Shown: piece by piece, positions 1 through 11,329 of the stretch
Numbering within the stretch: the first letter of the stretch is position 1
How the letters are laid out: each line of letters begins with the position of its first letter
Assembly (NCBI GenBank): GCA_030435675.1
Contig: CM059622.1
Span: forward strand, 11,470,001-11,534,000
Length of the DNA stretch: 64,000 nt
DNA from: Steinernema hermaphroditum
Taxonomy: Eukaryota > Nematoda > Chromadorea > Rhabditida > Steinernematidae
Direction: 5' to 3'
Position numbers and translations under genes: made by a program
Notes under the pieces: generated by a model
Database searches by the model: none
What the model was told of the DNA's origin: nothing
What the model saw: the letters and a program-made list of their open reading frames with translations, nothing else

Positions 1-491
1 GCGAAAGAACGAGGACAAAGAATCTGTTTGCGGCAAGCAAGAAAACCATGATAACCGACCCACTGTAGACGGAGCCCATGATGGCCATAAAGATCTACAA
101 GAGTCGATGTTTCCACTTCTAGTTCGAATTTTGCAGATCTTCTCAATCCAGTAACAGTAGTAGCCGTTAATTAGAACTTCTACGCCTAGTGACACCTCGG
201 CGCACAGATAGAGAACATCAAATACTCCCATGACGCTCATGATCCAATAGCACGGCCACTTCCGAAAAGTCTTATTTCGCAAGTAGATCTGCAAACTGTG
301 GCATCTTCAATGTTAAGTACTCAGTGATTACTGACCGTTATGATAAGTGTATAGACAGGAATGGCGATCACAGCAAGGGCGATATAGACGACACCAAAAG
401 CTATACGAGCTCTGGTTGATGGATAGAGATCTTCCAAGTTTTCGATGTAGAACACCATGCTATAAGCAACCGGGTGAACAGGGTGAAGCAT
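1..491 (-). CDS. serpentine chemoreceptor, 5' part only (window edge)
   Basis: First three exons of a seven-transmembrane receptor whose remainder lies beyond base 1. Exon 1 (491-336, or from a second in-frame ATG at 458) holds TM1 and ends at a GTCAGT donor. Exon 2 (288-139) encodes TFRKWPCYWIMSVMGVFDVL, the Cys-Tyr-x-Ile-Met entry to TM2 seen in Srt-like nematode receptors. Exon 3 (from 94) contains LAANRFFVLV, the Asn-Arg motif at the end of TM3. Exon 2 is exactly 150 bp, as in the neighbouring gene at 2129-3202, so the two are tandem paralogues. Oddity: the intron at 138-95 begins ATCTGC instead of GT, although its acceptor (CTTGTAG) is intact. The gene is therefore broken or uses a non-canonical donor. 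The exact sr class (Srt- or Srx-like) is uncertain. Confidence 0.75.
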
Positions 492-2128
492 GACCTGAGC
501 CTAATGCCAAGAATAAGCGACGCATCGAAGTTATTGACGTGCAGCAAGCGTGAGAAAGTTACTTTTTAAGCGTAAGACAAGCGATTTTATGAACTAAGCC
601 CTTAGCAGGCACTTAAGTGCGAAATGCAAATTTCTGACGGCGCGAGTGCATGGGAATGCCATAAGTTCAGTAACGTCGACGCAGTTTTTCCATAACAGCA
701 TCTACTAAAGGAGCGGAAAATAGGCAAAAACGAAACCAAGACGCTCAGTACGCCTACTTTACCTGAACTTACTTGTTGCTTACGTTTTAAGACTTACAAA
801 GCAACCAGGAATCTTTTCAGAAGGCTTCACTATAGGCCTAACTAGTTGAGAGGTTTTGTTAGCATCACGGTTGAGACTTCTTTCAAAGACTGCACGATTG
901 GGTGGCAGTTCGGAAGGCTTCTTTAGAGGAAAGCAGCGATCTGTCATGCGTGGAACAATTAAATTTCAAATTTTCTAAATCTAAGAGCTATACTTTTACT
1001 TTAACGGCCTACACCATTCAAGACGTCTCATAAAGCGAAGAGCTAAGTCCAATCAAAATACGGCGGGGAGAAAGGACATAACGGGCATGCGAATCAGAAA
1101 CCATCAGACCAGATGACTTCTGAGTTGCAATGCCTCTTCGCCTTCTGGCCGAGAACGACCGCTCACTCAACTCATTTGGCGAATCTCAGAGAGAGCGAAT
1201 GGACCCGACCGATCGCTGGAGTCACAAATTAAAGATACCGTTATTGTTCGAAATGAATTAAAAATTTGATAGTTCATGAAAATATGAAATAGTTTAAGAA
1301 GTCAATGTACATGAACAATTCAGTTTTTTATTCAGATCTGGCATCCACATCGAGTAGCTCTTCGCCTTTTCGACGCGTAAGGTCAATTAGTATATGTTTA
1401 ACTTGTGTGAGCCATTCAGGCCACGCCTTGCTATCGAATTAATATTACTGAAAGATGACATAGATGACCCGAAGGTCGCCGTGCGCTGTGCCGCAAACGA
1501 TGTTCCGTTCCTGAATCGCGATTTTTTTTTTTTTTTTTGAACGTTCCTGAATATGCCTTGATTATATCTCAGCTTTCGCTTTACTAAGATTTACTACTTC
1601 GATCTACTACTAATACTACAAGTCATCAAAGGTTCTGCAAAAGCCTTCAAGTTATCTCGATGATCAATGCGACCTTATGTGGCTCCATCAGCAAAAAAGT
1701 GAGTAAGTATTTAGCTTTACATCTTTAAAAAGTAGTAAAAAGCAAGTAGAAAACTCCATATATTTCTTGCTACAAACTGAGGTCAATTGGCACACTATAT
1801 GTGATGCAAAGTTCCACCTTAAAACGCTTCCCTTTTTACAGCAAACACAGCTGTTCAACGAACTGCAAAGCACCACCTTGTCCAATTTGTTCAAAATCAT
1901 TTTTCGGCATGTATCCCTGTCTCTACTGTGAATTGGGTTCGGCCGTACCCAGGAAAGATACCACCTGCATGCTTGCTTTGAATGCATTATTTATTAGACG
2001 ATCAAAGCAGCTGCTTTTAATGTTAGCCATACATATGATGTATCGTCATGATTTGAGAAGCCTTTTTTTATTTTGAAGGAGAAACATAAGGAATCACCGT
2101 AAAAAAGAAGTGGTTGTACATGAGATGA
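492..2128. other. intergenic, repeat fragments only
   Basis: No convincing coding exon on either strand. It holds one copy of a dispersed repeat near 1140-1255 (listed separately) and an 18-base poly-T run near 1522-1539. Short open frames around 1690-2070 lack splice logic or recognisable motifs. Confidence 0.5.
1140..1255. repeat. dispersed repeat copy (CGCTCACTCAACT family)
   Basis: Shares the core CGACCGCTCACTCAACTCAT followed by GAGAGAGCGAA with copies near 5640, 6970 and 32557. The last two lie immediately beside tRNA-Phe genes; this one does not. No terminal repeats or coding capacity are seen, so the element type is unknown. Confidence 0.55.
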
Positions 2129-3202
2129 TTAGCTCGAATGAGAGCTTGATACGACGATAGTCTTCGTCTGATCGCCAAACAGTAGTCTTCGAATCTCTCT
2201 TCTAAGCTCTCTAAACACTAATTCGTGAGAAAAAGCAAACATTTCGCTCATACCCATTCATGGAAACATAAATTATCGGATTGAATAGGCCACAATAAAA
2301 TATTAAGAAGAGATTAAAAGAAGCGGTGTAATAGTGACCATTGGGGAATAGCGCAGATCCGAATGTACTAGTCATCAAAATTAGAAATCCACCAAGAAAG
2401 ATAAGAATTCCTTGGCAGAGAATTCCGAACTCTTTCATGAAGTTATGCTGAATCGATTTCAGGAGCAGCCGCTTCACCACCAGGTATACCGTAATGACAA
2501 CATACATCATCACAGAAGACCCGTAGCAGAACAATCCAAGATATTTGTCTGCTTCGAATAGGTAAGGCATCCAGTGCGCTTTGAGTGAATACGCAGGTAT
2601 AAGATAATGCGGTTTATAAACAAGCGTGGCTTTGTCAGACAGAGTAATCCCGAAAACAGCTACCACGTAGGTGCAACTAAGTACAATGCACGTCTAAAGA
2701 CAGGTTTTTGCAGGGTCTCTTCGATAGGTAAGTGTTACCAAGTACGTCGATGATGGAACTCTTAAAATCTGCGATAGAACGAGAACGATGAATCTGTTCA
2801 ACGCCAATGTCCACATCATAATGACTGTTCCGTTGAAGGTGGCGTTTGACAGGTTCATCACAATCTAAAAACGTTCAGCTATGAGGCATCGATGAGGATA
2901 AACCTTTTCGATCCAGAACGAAAATTCCGTGTTAGTCAGAACGCGGACACCCAAAGCAACTTGAGAGACGAGCGAAAGTAAATCGTAAATTCCCATAGCT
3001 GTCATAATCCAGTAGCACGACAATTTCCGGAATGTTCCGTTTCGAACGTAAATCTACAAAACATCGTTATCTCAATGTGGCAATGGAACCGGAAACGGAC
3101 AAATATTACCAGCGCATACGGAGGAAGAGAGACGACTGCGAAAATGATGTACAGTATCCCGTACGTAATGCGATCGATATCAGATGGCAACTCGCTGGGC
3201 AT
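2129..3202 (-). CDS. serpentine chemoreceptor, five exons
   Basis: A 7TM chemoreceptor of about 299 residues. Exons read on the minus strand: 3202-3101, 3053-2904, 2864-2739, 2693-2254, 2210-2129. All phases join. Visible features: TM1 in exon 1 (GILYIIFAVVSLPPYALVIF), the TM2 entry SCYWIMTAMGIYDLL in exon 2, LALNRFIVLV closing TM3 in exon 3, and the TM7 motif FNPIIYVSMN followed by a basic tail (RELRREIRRLLFG) in exon 5. Chemoreceptors of this kind act in the ciliary membrane of sensory neurons. The donor of intron 1 (GTCCGT) is weak but mirrors GTCAGT in its tandem paralogue at 1-491. The CYWIM/LALNR pattern resembles Srt; the NPIIY ending is closer to Srx. I assign the superfamily with confidence but not the class. 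Confidence 0.8.
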
Positions 3203-4025
3203 GGTCGATCACATGTGACTGCGCGTTATCTTCGGCCGCTCTCATTAAAAGGACAGCTGAACAACAAATGTATGTATAGGAACACCTGTATGGTAAGCGT
3301 TTTCATATGCGCACTCCACTGTGTTTTAAATAAAGATTTCATAAATAAAGAAGGACACAGTGGGTGTAAGACAATTGGCAAGTAATTCAACTAATGACAG
3401 AGGAACTATATCGGCACTCTGAAGACCAATGATTCCCTTTTTGACCAAAAATCTGGCCTTTTTATTTTGAATGAAGCGCATTGAAGAACATGCTCTTTAT
3501 AGGGTGCACACCACAAAAATCAGAACTCCAGGTGTTGAATTGTAAGCTACATCGCATGCGAAGTAAGTATTTCCATAAGCGCCGGATGTTTTCTTGTGAA
3601 AGGCAAATAAATTTCTATCCTACATTGTAAGCAACGAAGGTTTCGACCAAAAATCTAGCCCTTTTAAGACAATTAGAGCATCCATAGAGTGCAAGCCACA
3701 AAAATCAGAACTCCAGACGTTGAATTGTGAGCTACATCGTAAGCGCTTCCATACCCGCAGGTTGTTGGCTTGTGAAAGGGAAATAAATTTCCTATCCCAT
3801 GGCTGTATAGTTGGAAAAACAAGACGACATCAATTAATGGCCGTCGTTGAAAATTGACTTTATTTCATAAATCGTAGCTCTCTGCCGCTATCTTTGTAAG
3901 GGATTTTTGCTTCTTGTGACGTTCCTTTGCACGGTGCCTTGTGTAGTTTCTGAATTAATGTTTCCACTTCGAAGATTTTAGAAAGAAAGACATCGAGACA
4001 TTTATCACAGGAGATCGGTTTCGAA
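3203..4025. repeat. direct tandem duplication between genes
   Basis: Two diverged copies, about 3427-3620 and 3644-3805. They share GACCAAAAATCT, CCACAAAAATCAGAACTCCAG, GAGCTACATCG-like and AAATAAATTTC blocks in the same order. No coding signal. The rest (3806-4025) is the 5' flank of the protease gene, with no clear TATA box. Confidence 0.6.
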
Positions 4026-5507
4026 ATGCGGCTGTTTCTATTGCTCCATATATTGATCATGTCGAAATGTGTATCGGCCCAAACAAAAAGAAGTCCTGGA
4101 AATGAGCAAACGGTCGTTGGCCCTCATACGGAAGAAGAACTAACAACGAAACCAATGGACCTTTCTGCCTACGAAAGAACAACGTCGGAAGAAACAGAAG
4201 AACCGGGAGATTATTTATTGGAAGATTACGATGAGTCAACGGAAAAGGACGGTAAGAAACGACCATGAAACATATTCGCAGTGCCCTTTTCAGATGAGAT
4301 ACCGTCTGGTAAAATGTGCAAAGCACGCCACTCATATGCATTCGCATTTAGATTATGTTCCACTTTTTGGATATAACAGACAAACTACTACTACGACAAC
4401 TAGAAGACCTTCGGCGAATGTAATAAAGTATTTGCATTTCGAATTTCCTAAGAACATGTTCGGCGGAACATTTTATAGCAATGTCCCCAAGCACTTCATC
4501 CCAGTTATGATAAGGATCACAGAAGGTATACGGTTCGCGGCGACGGTTGTGTCAAAGTGTTGCAGATAGATACTGTGGAGGAACGCTGATAAACGGACTG
4601 CACATTCTAACGGCGGCGCACTGCTTCTTCCGTCCTAAGACCATCTGCACTGGAGACTTTAAGTACACTCATATAAACACATGGGAATCACTCTTCTTGC
4701 ACTTTTCAGCATCACTCGTTGGCGTGACGCCTTATACGACAAAAACCAAATTGTAATCGAAGCAGGCGGAAATTGCGTAGGATGCAGCCCGGACACGAAT
4801 CTTCCAAGATATCCTGCACAAACAATGAGAAACATCGTTGAATTGGTGGTCATTCCCAAGCGATATGTCATATCCAGGTGTCGTAGAAGTGACATAGCTG
4901 TAGTTCGAGTGACTACGCTTCTCGCCTCAAATTTCGATATGAGAATCCCTTATTATATGAGCAAGCCGATAAACGGAAATCTCACCGCCGCTGGCTATGG
5001 ATTTGACCGTAGGATACACTCCAGTTGCCATTGAATGACTTTTTTAGCCAACGAACGTGAATCGAAGATACGCTACTTAAGCAAAATAGATGTAAAACTT
5101 CAGAAATGTGAGGGAACGAACGTGAAGGAAGTCATTTGCATGGAAGAGAAGGAATCGAATGTGTGTCAAGGAGATAGTGGAGGCGGACTGCTAGATTTTG
5201 TGCCCTACCACTTCGGGAACCCTAACTATGGATACATGACTGTGTATGGGGTTGTATCGCATGGAACCAGTTGCAAGTTAATGCACGCACTACTTGAACA
5301 AAAACGAGGTGAGTACTTGTGATCCCAGTGGAAATAACAATACTTTTAGCTGGACTGGATGTTGACACGAACTTCAAAGGCGGCTTCTTCACAAGCACTT
5401 ACTACTACGCACCATTCATTTGCAAGGCTACGCTTAATAGAGCACGGCTTGATGGAAATATTCCGTGTGCAAGGATAAGCAGAAGTGCGAAAACTCTTGT
5501 ATTTTGA
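4026..5507 (+). CDS. secreted chymotrypsin-fold (S1) serine protease
   Basis: An extracellular S1-family peptidase. Exon 1 starts at 4026 with a signal peptide (MRLFLLLHILIMSKCVSAQ) and an acidic pro-region. The catalytic domain shows FGG (N-terminal of the mature chain), CGGTLINGLHILTAAHCF (His), CRRSDIAVVRV (Asp) and NVCQGDSGGGLLDF (Ser), so the triad is complete. Introns that fit frame and consensus: 4528-4567, about 4662-4711, about 5010-5047, 5313-5350. The join between exon 1 (ends near 4250) and the exon carrying the FGG motif is unresolved, because the small exon I can place leads to a stop. Residue 189 (six before Ser) is Asn rather than Asp, so trypsin-like Lys/Arg cleavage is not predicted. 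A 50-residue C-terminal extension follows the normal domain end. Possible roles (digestion, cuticle, secretion) cannot be told from sequence. Confidence 0.85.
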
Positions 5508-5639
5508 ATGCAGCATTGAAATATTATTTGGTTGTGTTGACACTTGTTTTCTTGGCGTGACGGTAAAACTACGCCTTCCTGGTATTCCAGGCCTTCTGGG
5601 ATGGGTGATCATTTGATCCCGGGTGATCATTTCGCCAAG

Positions 5640-5720
5640 AATAATGGCCAAGAACGATCGCTCACTCAACTGGTTCGGCGAACTGCAGAGAGAGCGAACG
5701 TCGTGAAAAACGAGTCTGTG
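5640..5720. repeat. dispersed repeat copy (CGCTCACTCAACT family)
   Basis: Matches the copy at 1140 through AACGATCGCTCACTCAACT and GCAGAGAGAGCGAACG. It lies just downstream of the protease gene and has no tRNA gene beside it. Confidence 0.5.
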
Positions 5721-6964
5721 ACCTTTTTTGTCTCCTCATTTGTGTGCGGTAAATCTATAACCTCCAGCGCAGTAATGCTCCGTCCGTAGAACTCAAAGAT
5801 GTGCTCCACTTTAAGCGTTTTTCCTAGCGAATGGGCGACCCTACCGATCTTAGTCGTCTATTTATCACCGTAGTCGTCGCTTCTCCTCTATCTTCGGCAC
5901 GGGGTACAATATCCAAATGAAAAGCGGCGACCACATTAGGCTGACGAAACGGCGAAGAGAATCCAATTGAGGCACGGCGATGAACGGAACGACCGCTCGG
6001 GTGGAGTCGGTCGGCGGTGTCCACCTTCGACAACTCCTGGTGTTGTAGGCCTTCTGGAACCCCGTAGCCTATACAACGCATGAAGATGAATAGCCGCGAA
6101 GAGATTTAGTTTCATCAACGTTTTTATTTTTCTGAATGCGGTGGCCTTCCAGATGGGGACTCCATAGCCCTTCGACCTCCTGTCAAATAAAGGGTTCACT
6201 TCGATAGCACAACAACACAGTAGATATAATTTATTCATCTTTGCTCAAAATTGTCTGTGGAGAAATGTAGAATTAATGTATTCCATCTTGCCCTTCCCAC
6301 ACTCGCCTTCTTTCCACAGCATTTTTGCTCCCCATAATTCTCCTTCTTCTCCTAAGTCGGGCACATGGAATGTTACCCCCTCCCCCTGAGAACTGCGGTG
6401 TCCAACTCAAAGATTTACATGAAAGCTCGCCGTTTCCTTCTTAGCTAGAAGCATCTTTTCGTTCCATCGAGCCTTCAAGATGTCGGGAGAATCTTGGCAA
6501 ACAGATACATGTTGGGGCAGTGTCGCATGACATCAAGAGCCTTTGCCGTCCTCGAATATAAATGAATATAAAATCTTTCGGCACATACGACGGTACCTCA
6601 CAACCTATGGAGACCCGTCTCTCACGCGTTGTTCATAGTATAGCGGGATACGTTAATTCCGAGAAAGGCCTGCAGATTACATTAGCCACAAAGATTCAGA
6701 ACGCAATTTATAAATAATGAAATCAACAATGTCTGTTTCTTGAAACCTTTTCATATGTTCTCTATTTGCAACGTTGTCGTCGTCCTTCCTTGAGCGATTG
6801 CTTGAGTGGCTGAGGTTAGATGCATATAAACATCACGACAAATACAGATGTCTAAACATATTTGCCATGTCATCTTCACATGACGATTTGATAAGACGAT
6901 GGAACAAGGGATCTATGAGATTGCAGGCCTTCAGGGAGTCGGGAGCGATAATTGCGACAACAAC

Positions 6965-7064
6965 GACGACCAAAAACGACTGTTCACTGAACTCATTTCT
7001 CAAAGAGCTTACGGATGACCCGAACGGTCGTTGCCGACACAGATGAAAGGCGTGCAATTAAAAA
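6965..7064. repeat. dispersed repeat flanking tRNA-Phe
   Basis: Diverged copy of the same family (CGACTGTTCACTGAACTCAT, then CAAAGAGCTTACGGATGACC). It abuts the 3' end of the tRNA-Phe gene. The corresponding segment at 32557-32673 abuts the second tRNA-Phe gene, so repeat and tRNA were duplicated together. Confidence 0.5.
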
Positions 7065-7137
7065 TGCCACGAGCCGGGATCGAACCGGCGACCTTTAGAT
7101 CTTCAGTCTAACGCTCTCCCAACTGAGCTATCATGGC
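7065..7137 (-). tRNA. tRNA-Phe (anticodon GAA)
   Basis: A 73-base cloverleaf on the minus strand. The acceptor stem GCCATGA pairs with TCGTGGC and the discriminator is A. The D-arm contains AGCTCAGTTGGGAGAGC (A box). The anticodon loop reads CTGAAGA with anticodon GAA, and the T-arm has GGTTCGATCCC (B box). No intron; CCA is not encoded. A T5 run follows immediately downstream, as expected for RNA polymerase III termination. Identical in all 73 bases to the gene at 32674-32746. Confidence 0.96.
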
Positions 7138-7752
7138 AGTTGAAGTCTACTGTGACAACTTGTTGTCAAAACCAATGAGTGTTATCGAGTTAACATATTG
7201 TCGTATACTATTCTAATCACAGTGATTGCGACGCTTCATAGAGTTCATGACCAAGAAGGACATTGTCTTCCGCTCTCGATTTAGATCAGCCTATAACACT
7301 TTCCAGGAAATGATTATTTAGGATTTCAATGCAATTAGAGTCCGATGTTCGGCGCGCCTCGATAAATCAGGTAGATTAATATGTTTACACTTACAGAAAT
7401 AAGGCCCTCAAAAGTGCACACAGAAGGCGGGTATCGGTAATAAGTTCGTGAATTAATGAATGTGTTCCGTTATGTTATGCAGTTGAATGGCTTAAATCTT
7501 TGCTGTCCTTTGCTTCTCTTTATCTTTTACCTTGGTGTATGTCTGGTAGACGAACGCTGCAAACGCCGGTAATCATTCATGTGTTTGTACTCAGTGGTGG
7601 TAAACATCGGCCATCTACCAGACCGAAAGGGGGGACACTTGCTGTCACAATGGAGTCCTTAGTGTACTTGTTCATGCACACTTATTACTCTATGTATCTC
7701 CACGGTTGAACCAAGATGACTCTTTCAGACTCTCAACTTTTTCTGCTAAACA
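7138..7752. other. intergenic, homologous to flank of second tRNA-Phe
   Basis: The first ~95 bases (TGTGACAACTTGTTGTCAA... GTTAACATA...) are alignable to 32747-32845, the same side of the other tRNA-Phe. Nothing else recognised up to the receptor start. Confidence 0.5.
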
Positions 7753-8747
7753 ATGGATATTCATCGACTTTTAGTAGGCGGCACCTATATTCTGACAACA
7801 GCAGTCTTTACGCCTCTGCATTTGCGCATATTATACGTGAGCAACGGCCACGAATCTTGTACTAAAAATTGGTTTAGGTCTTGGTGACCAATAAGGAATT
7901 TCAAAAACTTGAATGTTACCGTATAATGGCACAAATGCAGTTCTTCACGTGTCTCATTTTACCATACTACGTTGTTATGGGGATCACTATCATCTGGAAG
8001 AACTGCTTGGATGGAGCCGCGGGTCCAGTGGCGAATCTGAATGACGCCGCCGTTAGCACGATAACAGCTATGGACTTCGTACTGGCTCTGAACAGGGCAA
8101 AAGTCATTTTTGAAATTAAATACCCTTCTTCAATTGACAAGGTAATAGGCGATGCATGGACGATAAATCATACCGTAATCCATTAGTGTCTCCAAGCAGT
8201 TGTTTGGATCGTAGGTACACTTCTTTTTGCACTGATGATGTCACCATTTGCTGGGTTCATGCTGGATGGGCGACTAATGGTCACTGCCCCGGATTTCTCT
8301 CTTCCGCTCGCCATACCCTGGACCTACTTCGATACATACTACTGTTTCGGCTTTTCGCTTCTAACTCTCATCACATACATCGTCATCTTCACCCACTTGT
8401 TCATCATAAAGAACCGCAGCATTTCGATCCATTCGAACATTTCTGAGAAGTCCGTTCTTTTGCAAGCGACTCTCCGTTATCTCGGAGATGTCAGTGTGCA
8501 GATTCTCTTCCAACTAATGCTTTTGCTGGAACCGGCGAGCAAAGCCTTCGAGACCATGAGCCAAGCCATTGTTATAGTCCTTCTCTTCAACTATATTTGC
8601 TTTGCCCCGATGGTTTACATAGTGATCAACAGGTAAGTCCATTGGAAGTGCCAAGGTTCGCAAATATCTTTTAGAACTCTTCGAATTGCGGTCTTCAATC
8701 AAGACAAACACCAAGTGATGCCTTATGCCCGCAGTTCGATTTATTAA
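7753..8747 (+). CDS. serpentine chemoreceptor, four-exon family, copy A
   Basis: A complete 7TM receptor gene. Exons: 7753-7836 (84 bp), 7878-8141 (264 bp), 8187-8632, 8675-8747; phases 0, 0, 2. Exon 1 is TM1 ending in PLHLRILY. Exon 2 starts (V)LVTNKEFQKLECYRIMAQM, carries TM2-TM3 and ends after LALNRAKVIFEIKYP. Exon 3 covers TM4-TM7, from WIVGTLLFALMMSP to MVYIVINR. Exon 4 is a short tail beginning TLR. The same plan, with exons 1 and 2 identical in length, recurs at 28890, 33708 and 57953, and with modification at 35142 and 56481. The CYRIM and ALNR motifs suggest an Srt-like class of the nematode chemoreceptors. Family membership is firm; the class name is inference. Confidence 0.85.
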
Positions 8748-9879
8748 TACTCTAATGAATATGTAGTACAGCGATGATGTCAAGAGTCACTTTAAGAACA
8801 CAGGGTACTTCGGGCTGCTCTAAACTCTTGCTGATGCGAATAAATCTGTTTTTCCAATTCCGGATATTGTATGCATTGATTTTGACACGACAATAGCTCA
8901 GAACAGAGAAGGGATTACTTATTCAAATTGAGTCCTATCAAACGAAGTAATATTCATAACAACAATAGCAGCAAACCAAGAACACTGAACTTGAACTATC
9001 CTCAAACTTGTGTCCTGACAAGATTATCAATTGTGAGCAAATAGGTGCATCGTACGCAGCGGTTCGATAAATTCGAAGATGATGTCATCGTCAGTTCCAA
9101 TGCAGAAGAAGACGATGCATGGCGTAGGCGATAGGTTCATCGGCATTAATTCATCTGCGCTGATATCTGGAATGCACGGCGTAAGCCGTTGATTTGGGAA
9201 GATAAATCGTGTAAATCGTGATATCTGACTAAAGTGCACGATGGTGGGAATAATATTAAATTTCGATTCGTGAAAAGGACGTGCGGCATGCGATTAGTTC
9301 TGAGTAGGGCATGTATGAGACATAGATGAATAACGCCCTTGCCGCTAATCTTCTCCCACACGGGATTCTTGGTGTTGGAACTAACTACGTACTGTATCTC
9401 TCACTAGCGTTCCATGCGTTTTGGAAGCCACGGACAACCCGACCGACACATATGAAGAATTTGCCAGTTCATGAACCGCACATTCAAGTTCATCGTACGA
9501 AGAGAATAGAACTGTTTTTATGTATTTTTATCAACAACAAAAAAAGTTGGTTGCCAAGAAGCTACAAGATCAGAAGTTTTCATCCGATCTCCAGGATACT
9601 GGTGCCACCCGAAGGATCCCGAGGATCTGCGGGACCCCCGTGATTTGGTGTGCTTCCCTCATCAATTAGGAAATGATGTTAGTGATCACCTTCGGAAACT
9701 CCGAGTGGCGAGACCGAGGCGGTCCCCGAGAGGAAAGATATTTTGCGTTCGGACTCCGTGTCTTTCCGACTTGGGAACTATTTTTGTGGAATGTAATTTA
9801 TTGCCACATTGAATGAATGCCACATTGCCACAACTCACAAGTATGATACCTTTGAAATCTGGATGATAATCCTTTAACG
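8748..9879. other. intergenic, no gene recognised
   Basis: Nothing with coding or RNA structure. 9160-9225 contains GCACGGCGTAAGCCGTTGAT followed by an AT-rich TCGTGTAAATCG tail. This resembles the ends of repeats at 24785 and 30955 and is probably a third fragment. Confidence 0.45.
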
Positions 9880-10782
9880 TTACGGCATCGACTGCACAGT
9901 ACGAATGATCTGAACAGTCTTCCTGGAGAACGGCTTCGTTACATAAATCGTCACGGCCGTGGATACGAAAGATGAGCCGGAAACACTTGTGGAAACGACG
10001 GTGTATAAAATGCTAACAGCAGCGCTATTCGATTGCACTGACGAAAAAACGGCAAACGTGGCAACGACTATCGACAAGGGAACGACGTCCAGAGCAATAA
10101 TCACAAACATGAGTGAGACGAAGTTCCTTCGCACAGTCTTCACGAGCTTCATAGTATGAGAGGATGTTGCTGAAGTTGGACCTCGAAGGAAGTGGCCAAT
10201 TTTGCAGAGCATGAACACGGCTGCGAATGTGTACGCTGTCAGGAAAGCGGAGATAGTGAACAGCACGGTGAATAAAGATAAACGTGGGGTTAGATCCAGA
10301 CAGATATGGTTCTTCAGAAGTAACATTTCATTAGGCAGAAAAAGTATACTTGGAGCCACGGTAAATATAAGAAAAAAGAATAGCGTTTTCCATTGACGCA
10401 TCTTCTGAATGTAGTAAGGCCAAACAACTGACGCGGTCGCATAGAAAAGCATGGCCAGGAGCAGCTGGAGCTGGCCGAATAGAAACACATTGGCGGACGC
10501 CAGAAAAACAGCAACGAACTCGTTTGGGAAGTAGGTGCTTGGAAGGCAGAGCTCAAGGCCTCGCAAGGTGCCTTCGATCGACCAGAGAATTCCAAATATC
10601 AGTGTAAACGACATGTTGCACAGAGAGATGCCTATCAAAAACCATCGATAAATGCTCATTGAGGGTGAAGAGCATCGAATGACTAAGTATAGGAAATACG
10701 GTTCCAAAAGAAGGTCCAATATGGCGACCACATGACAACAGATTCTTGTTCCAAGAGAAGTAAGGGTGACAGTATTTTCCAT
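9880..10782 (-). CDS. intronless Srh-like serpentine chemoreceptor
   Basis: A single open frame of 300 residues with seven predicted hydrophobic segments. TM1 (ILDLLLEPYFLYLVI) is followed by SPSMSIYRWFLIGISLCNMS, resembling the SP..M..YK..L pattern of Srh/Str-superfamily receptors. The C-terminus is VTKPFSRKTVQIIRTVQ, comparable to the family's PYR-type ending. Length is near the ~300-340 usual for the family. Unlike the other receptors here it has no intron, so it may be a retrocopy or simply a single-exon gene; the frame is intact. A 228 bp stretch (10163-10390) is present again at about 23163-23390 in the same orientation, with few differences. Class assignment is moderate. Confidence 0.72.
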   Translation of the reverse strand: MENTVTLTSLGTRICCHVVAILDLLLEPYFLYLVIRCSSPSMSIYRWFLIGISLCNMSFTLIFGILWSIEGTLRGLELCLPSTYFPNEFVAVFLASANVFLFGQLQLLLAMLFYATASVVWPYYIQKMRQWKTLFFFLIFTVAPSILFLPNEMLLLKNHICLDLTPRLSLFTVLFTISAFLTAYTFAAVFMLCKIGHFLRGPTSATSSHTMKLVKTVRRNFVSLMFVIIALDVVPLSIVVATFAVFSSVQSNSAAVSILYTVVSTSVSGSSFVSTAVTIYVTKPFSRKTVQIIRTVQSMP

Positions 10783-11329
10783 GTTGTACGAGAATGGGAA
10801 AGGGAAGGGAAGAATGATGGGAAGACACGACTTGTTTTGTCGCCTATTTAATCACAGTTATCCAATGAATTCGTAAGGCTACCCGCCAAGATTTTACAGC
10901 AACTATGAAGCAGTGAATTATAGATTGGTGTGTTTTCCCTCTTGAGCATATCGTTTCCTAAGCGGTGCGACATAAAACTCAATTAATAAGTCATGAAGGC
11001 TCCTTGGGCTGCTTTGTTTTTCTCGTTTATGTGAGTAACTTGTTATCATTTTTTGACTTACTCTATACTTCTTGATACTACTTGCACCTGCTAATGCAAT
11101 GACAAAGTAAATTTGTTCCTTGTGCGTGGTATCGTTCACCAACATTCTATAGCAATTTATTGGAAAATGAATTCTAAATAACATGAACAGAGTTCCTGCA
11201 ACATTGAAATATGAAAAAATGGTGCTAATCAATAGACTACAAACAAAAAGAATCCATTCTTCTTTAGACCTGCCGGCTTTCAATTGGTGGGGTCTTCGGT
11301 CTGCCATTCAGCCAACCCCGATAACTCCT
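10783..11329. other. intergenic, no gene recognised
   Basis: 5' flank of the Srh-like gene. An open frame on the minus strand (11307-10918) has no recognisable domain and no splice support. Confidence 0.4.

Larger units (their letters stand above)
5508..7064. other. intergenic with repeat fragments
   Basis: No supported gene. Contains a dispersed-repeat copy at 5640-5720, and two short segments near 6040-6070 and 6138-6175 related to the GVPIPSGS repeat family found near 27.9, 30.6 and 54.1 kb. Also contains the repeat flank of the tRNA cassette from about 6965. Short open frames at 5824-6240 fall in these repeats. Confidence 0.5.
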
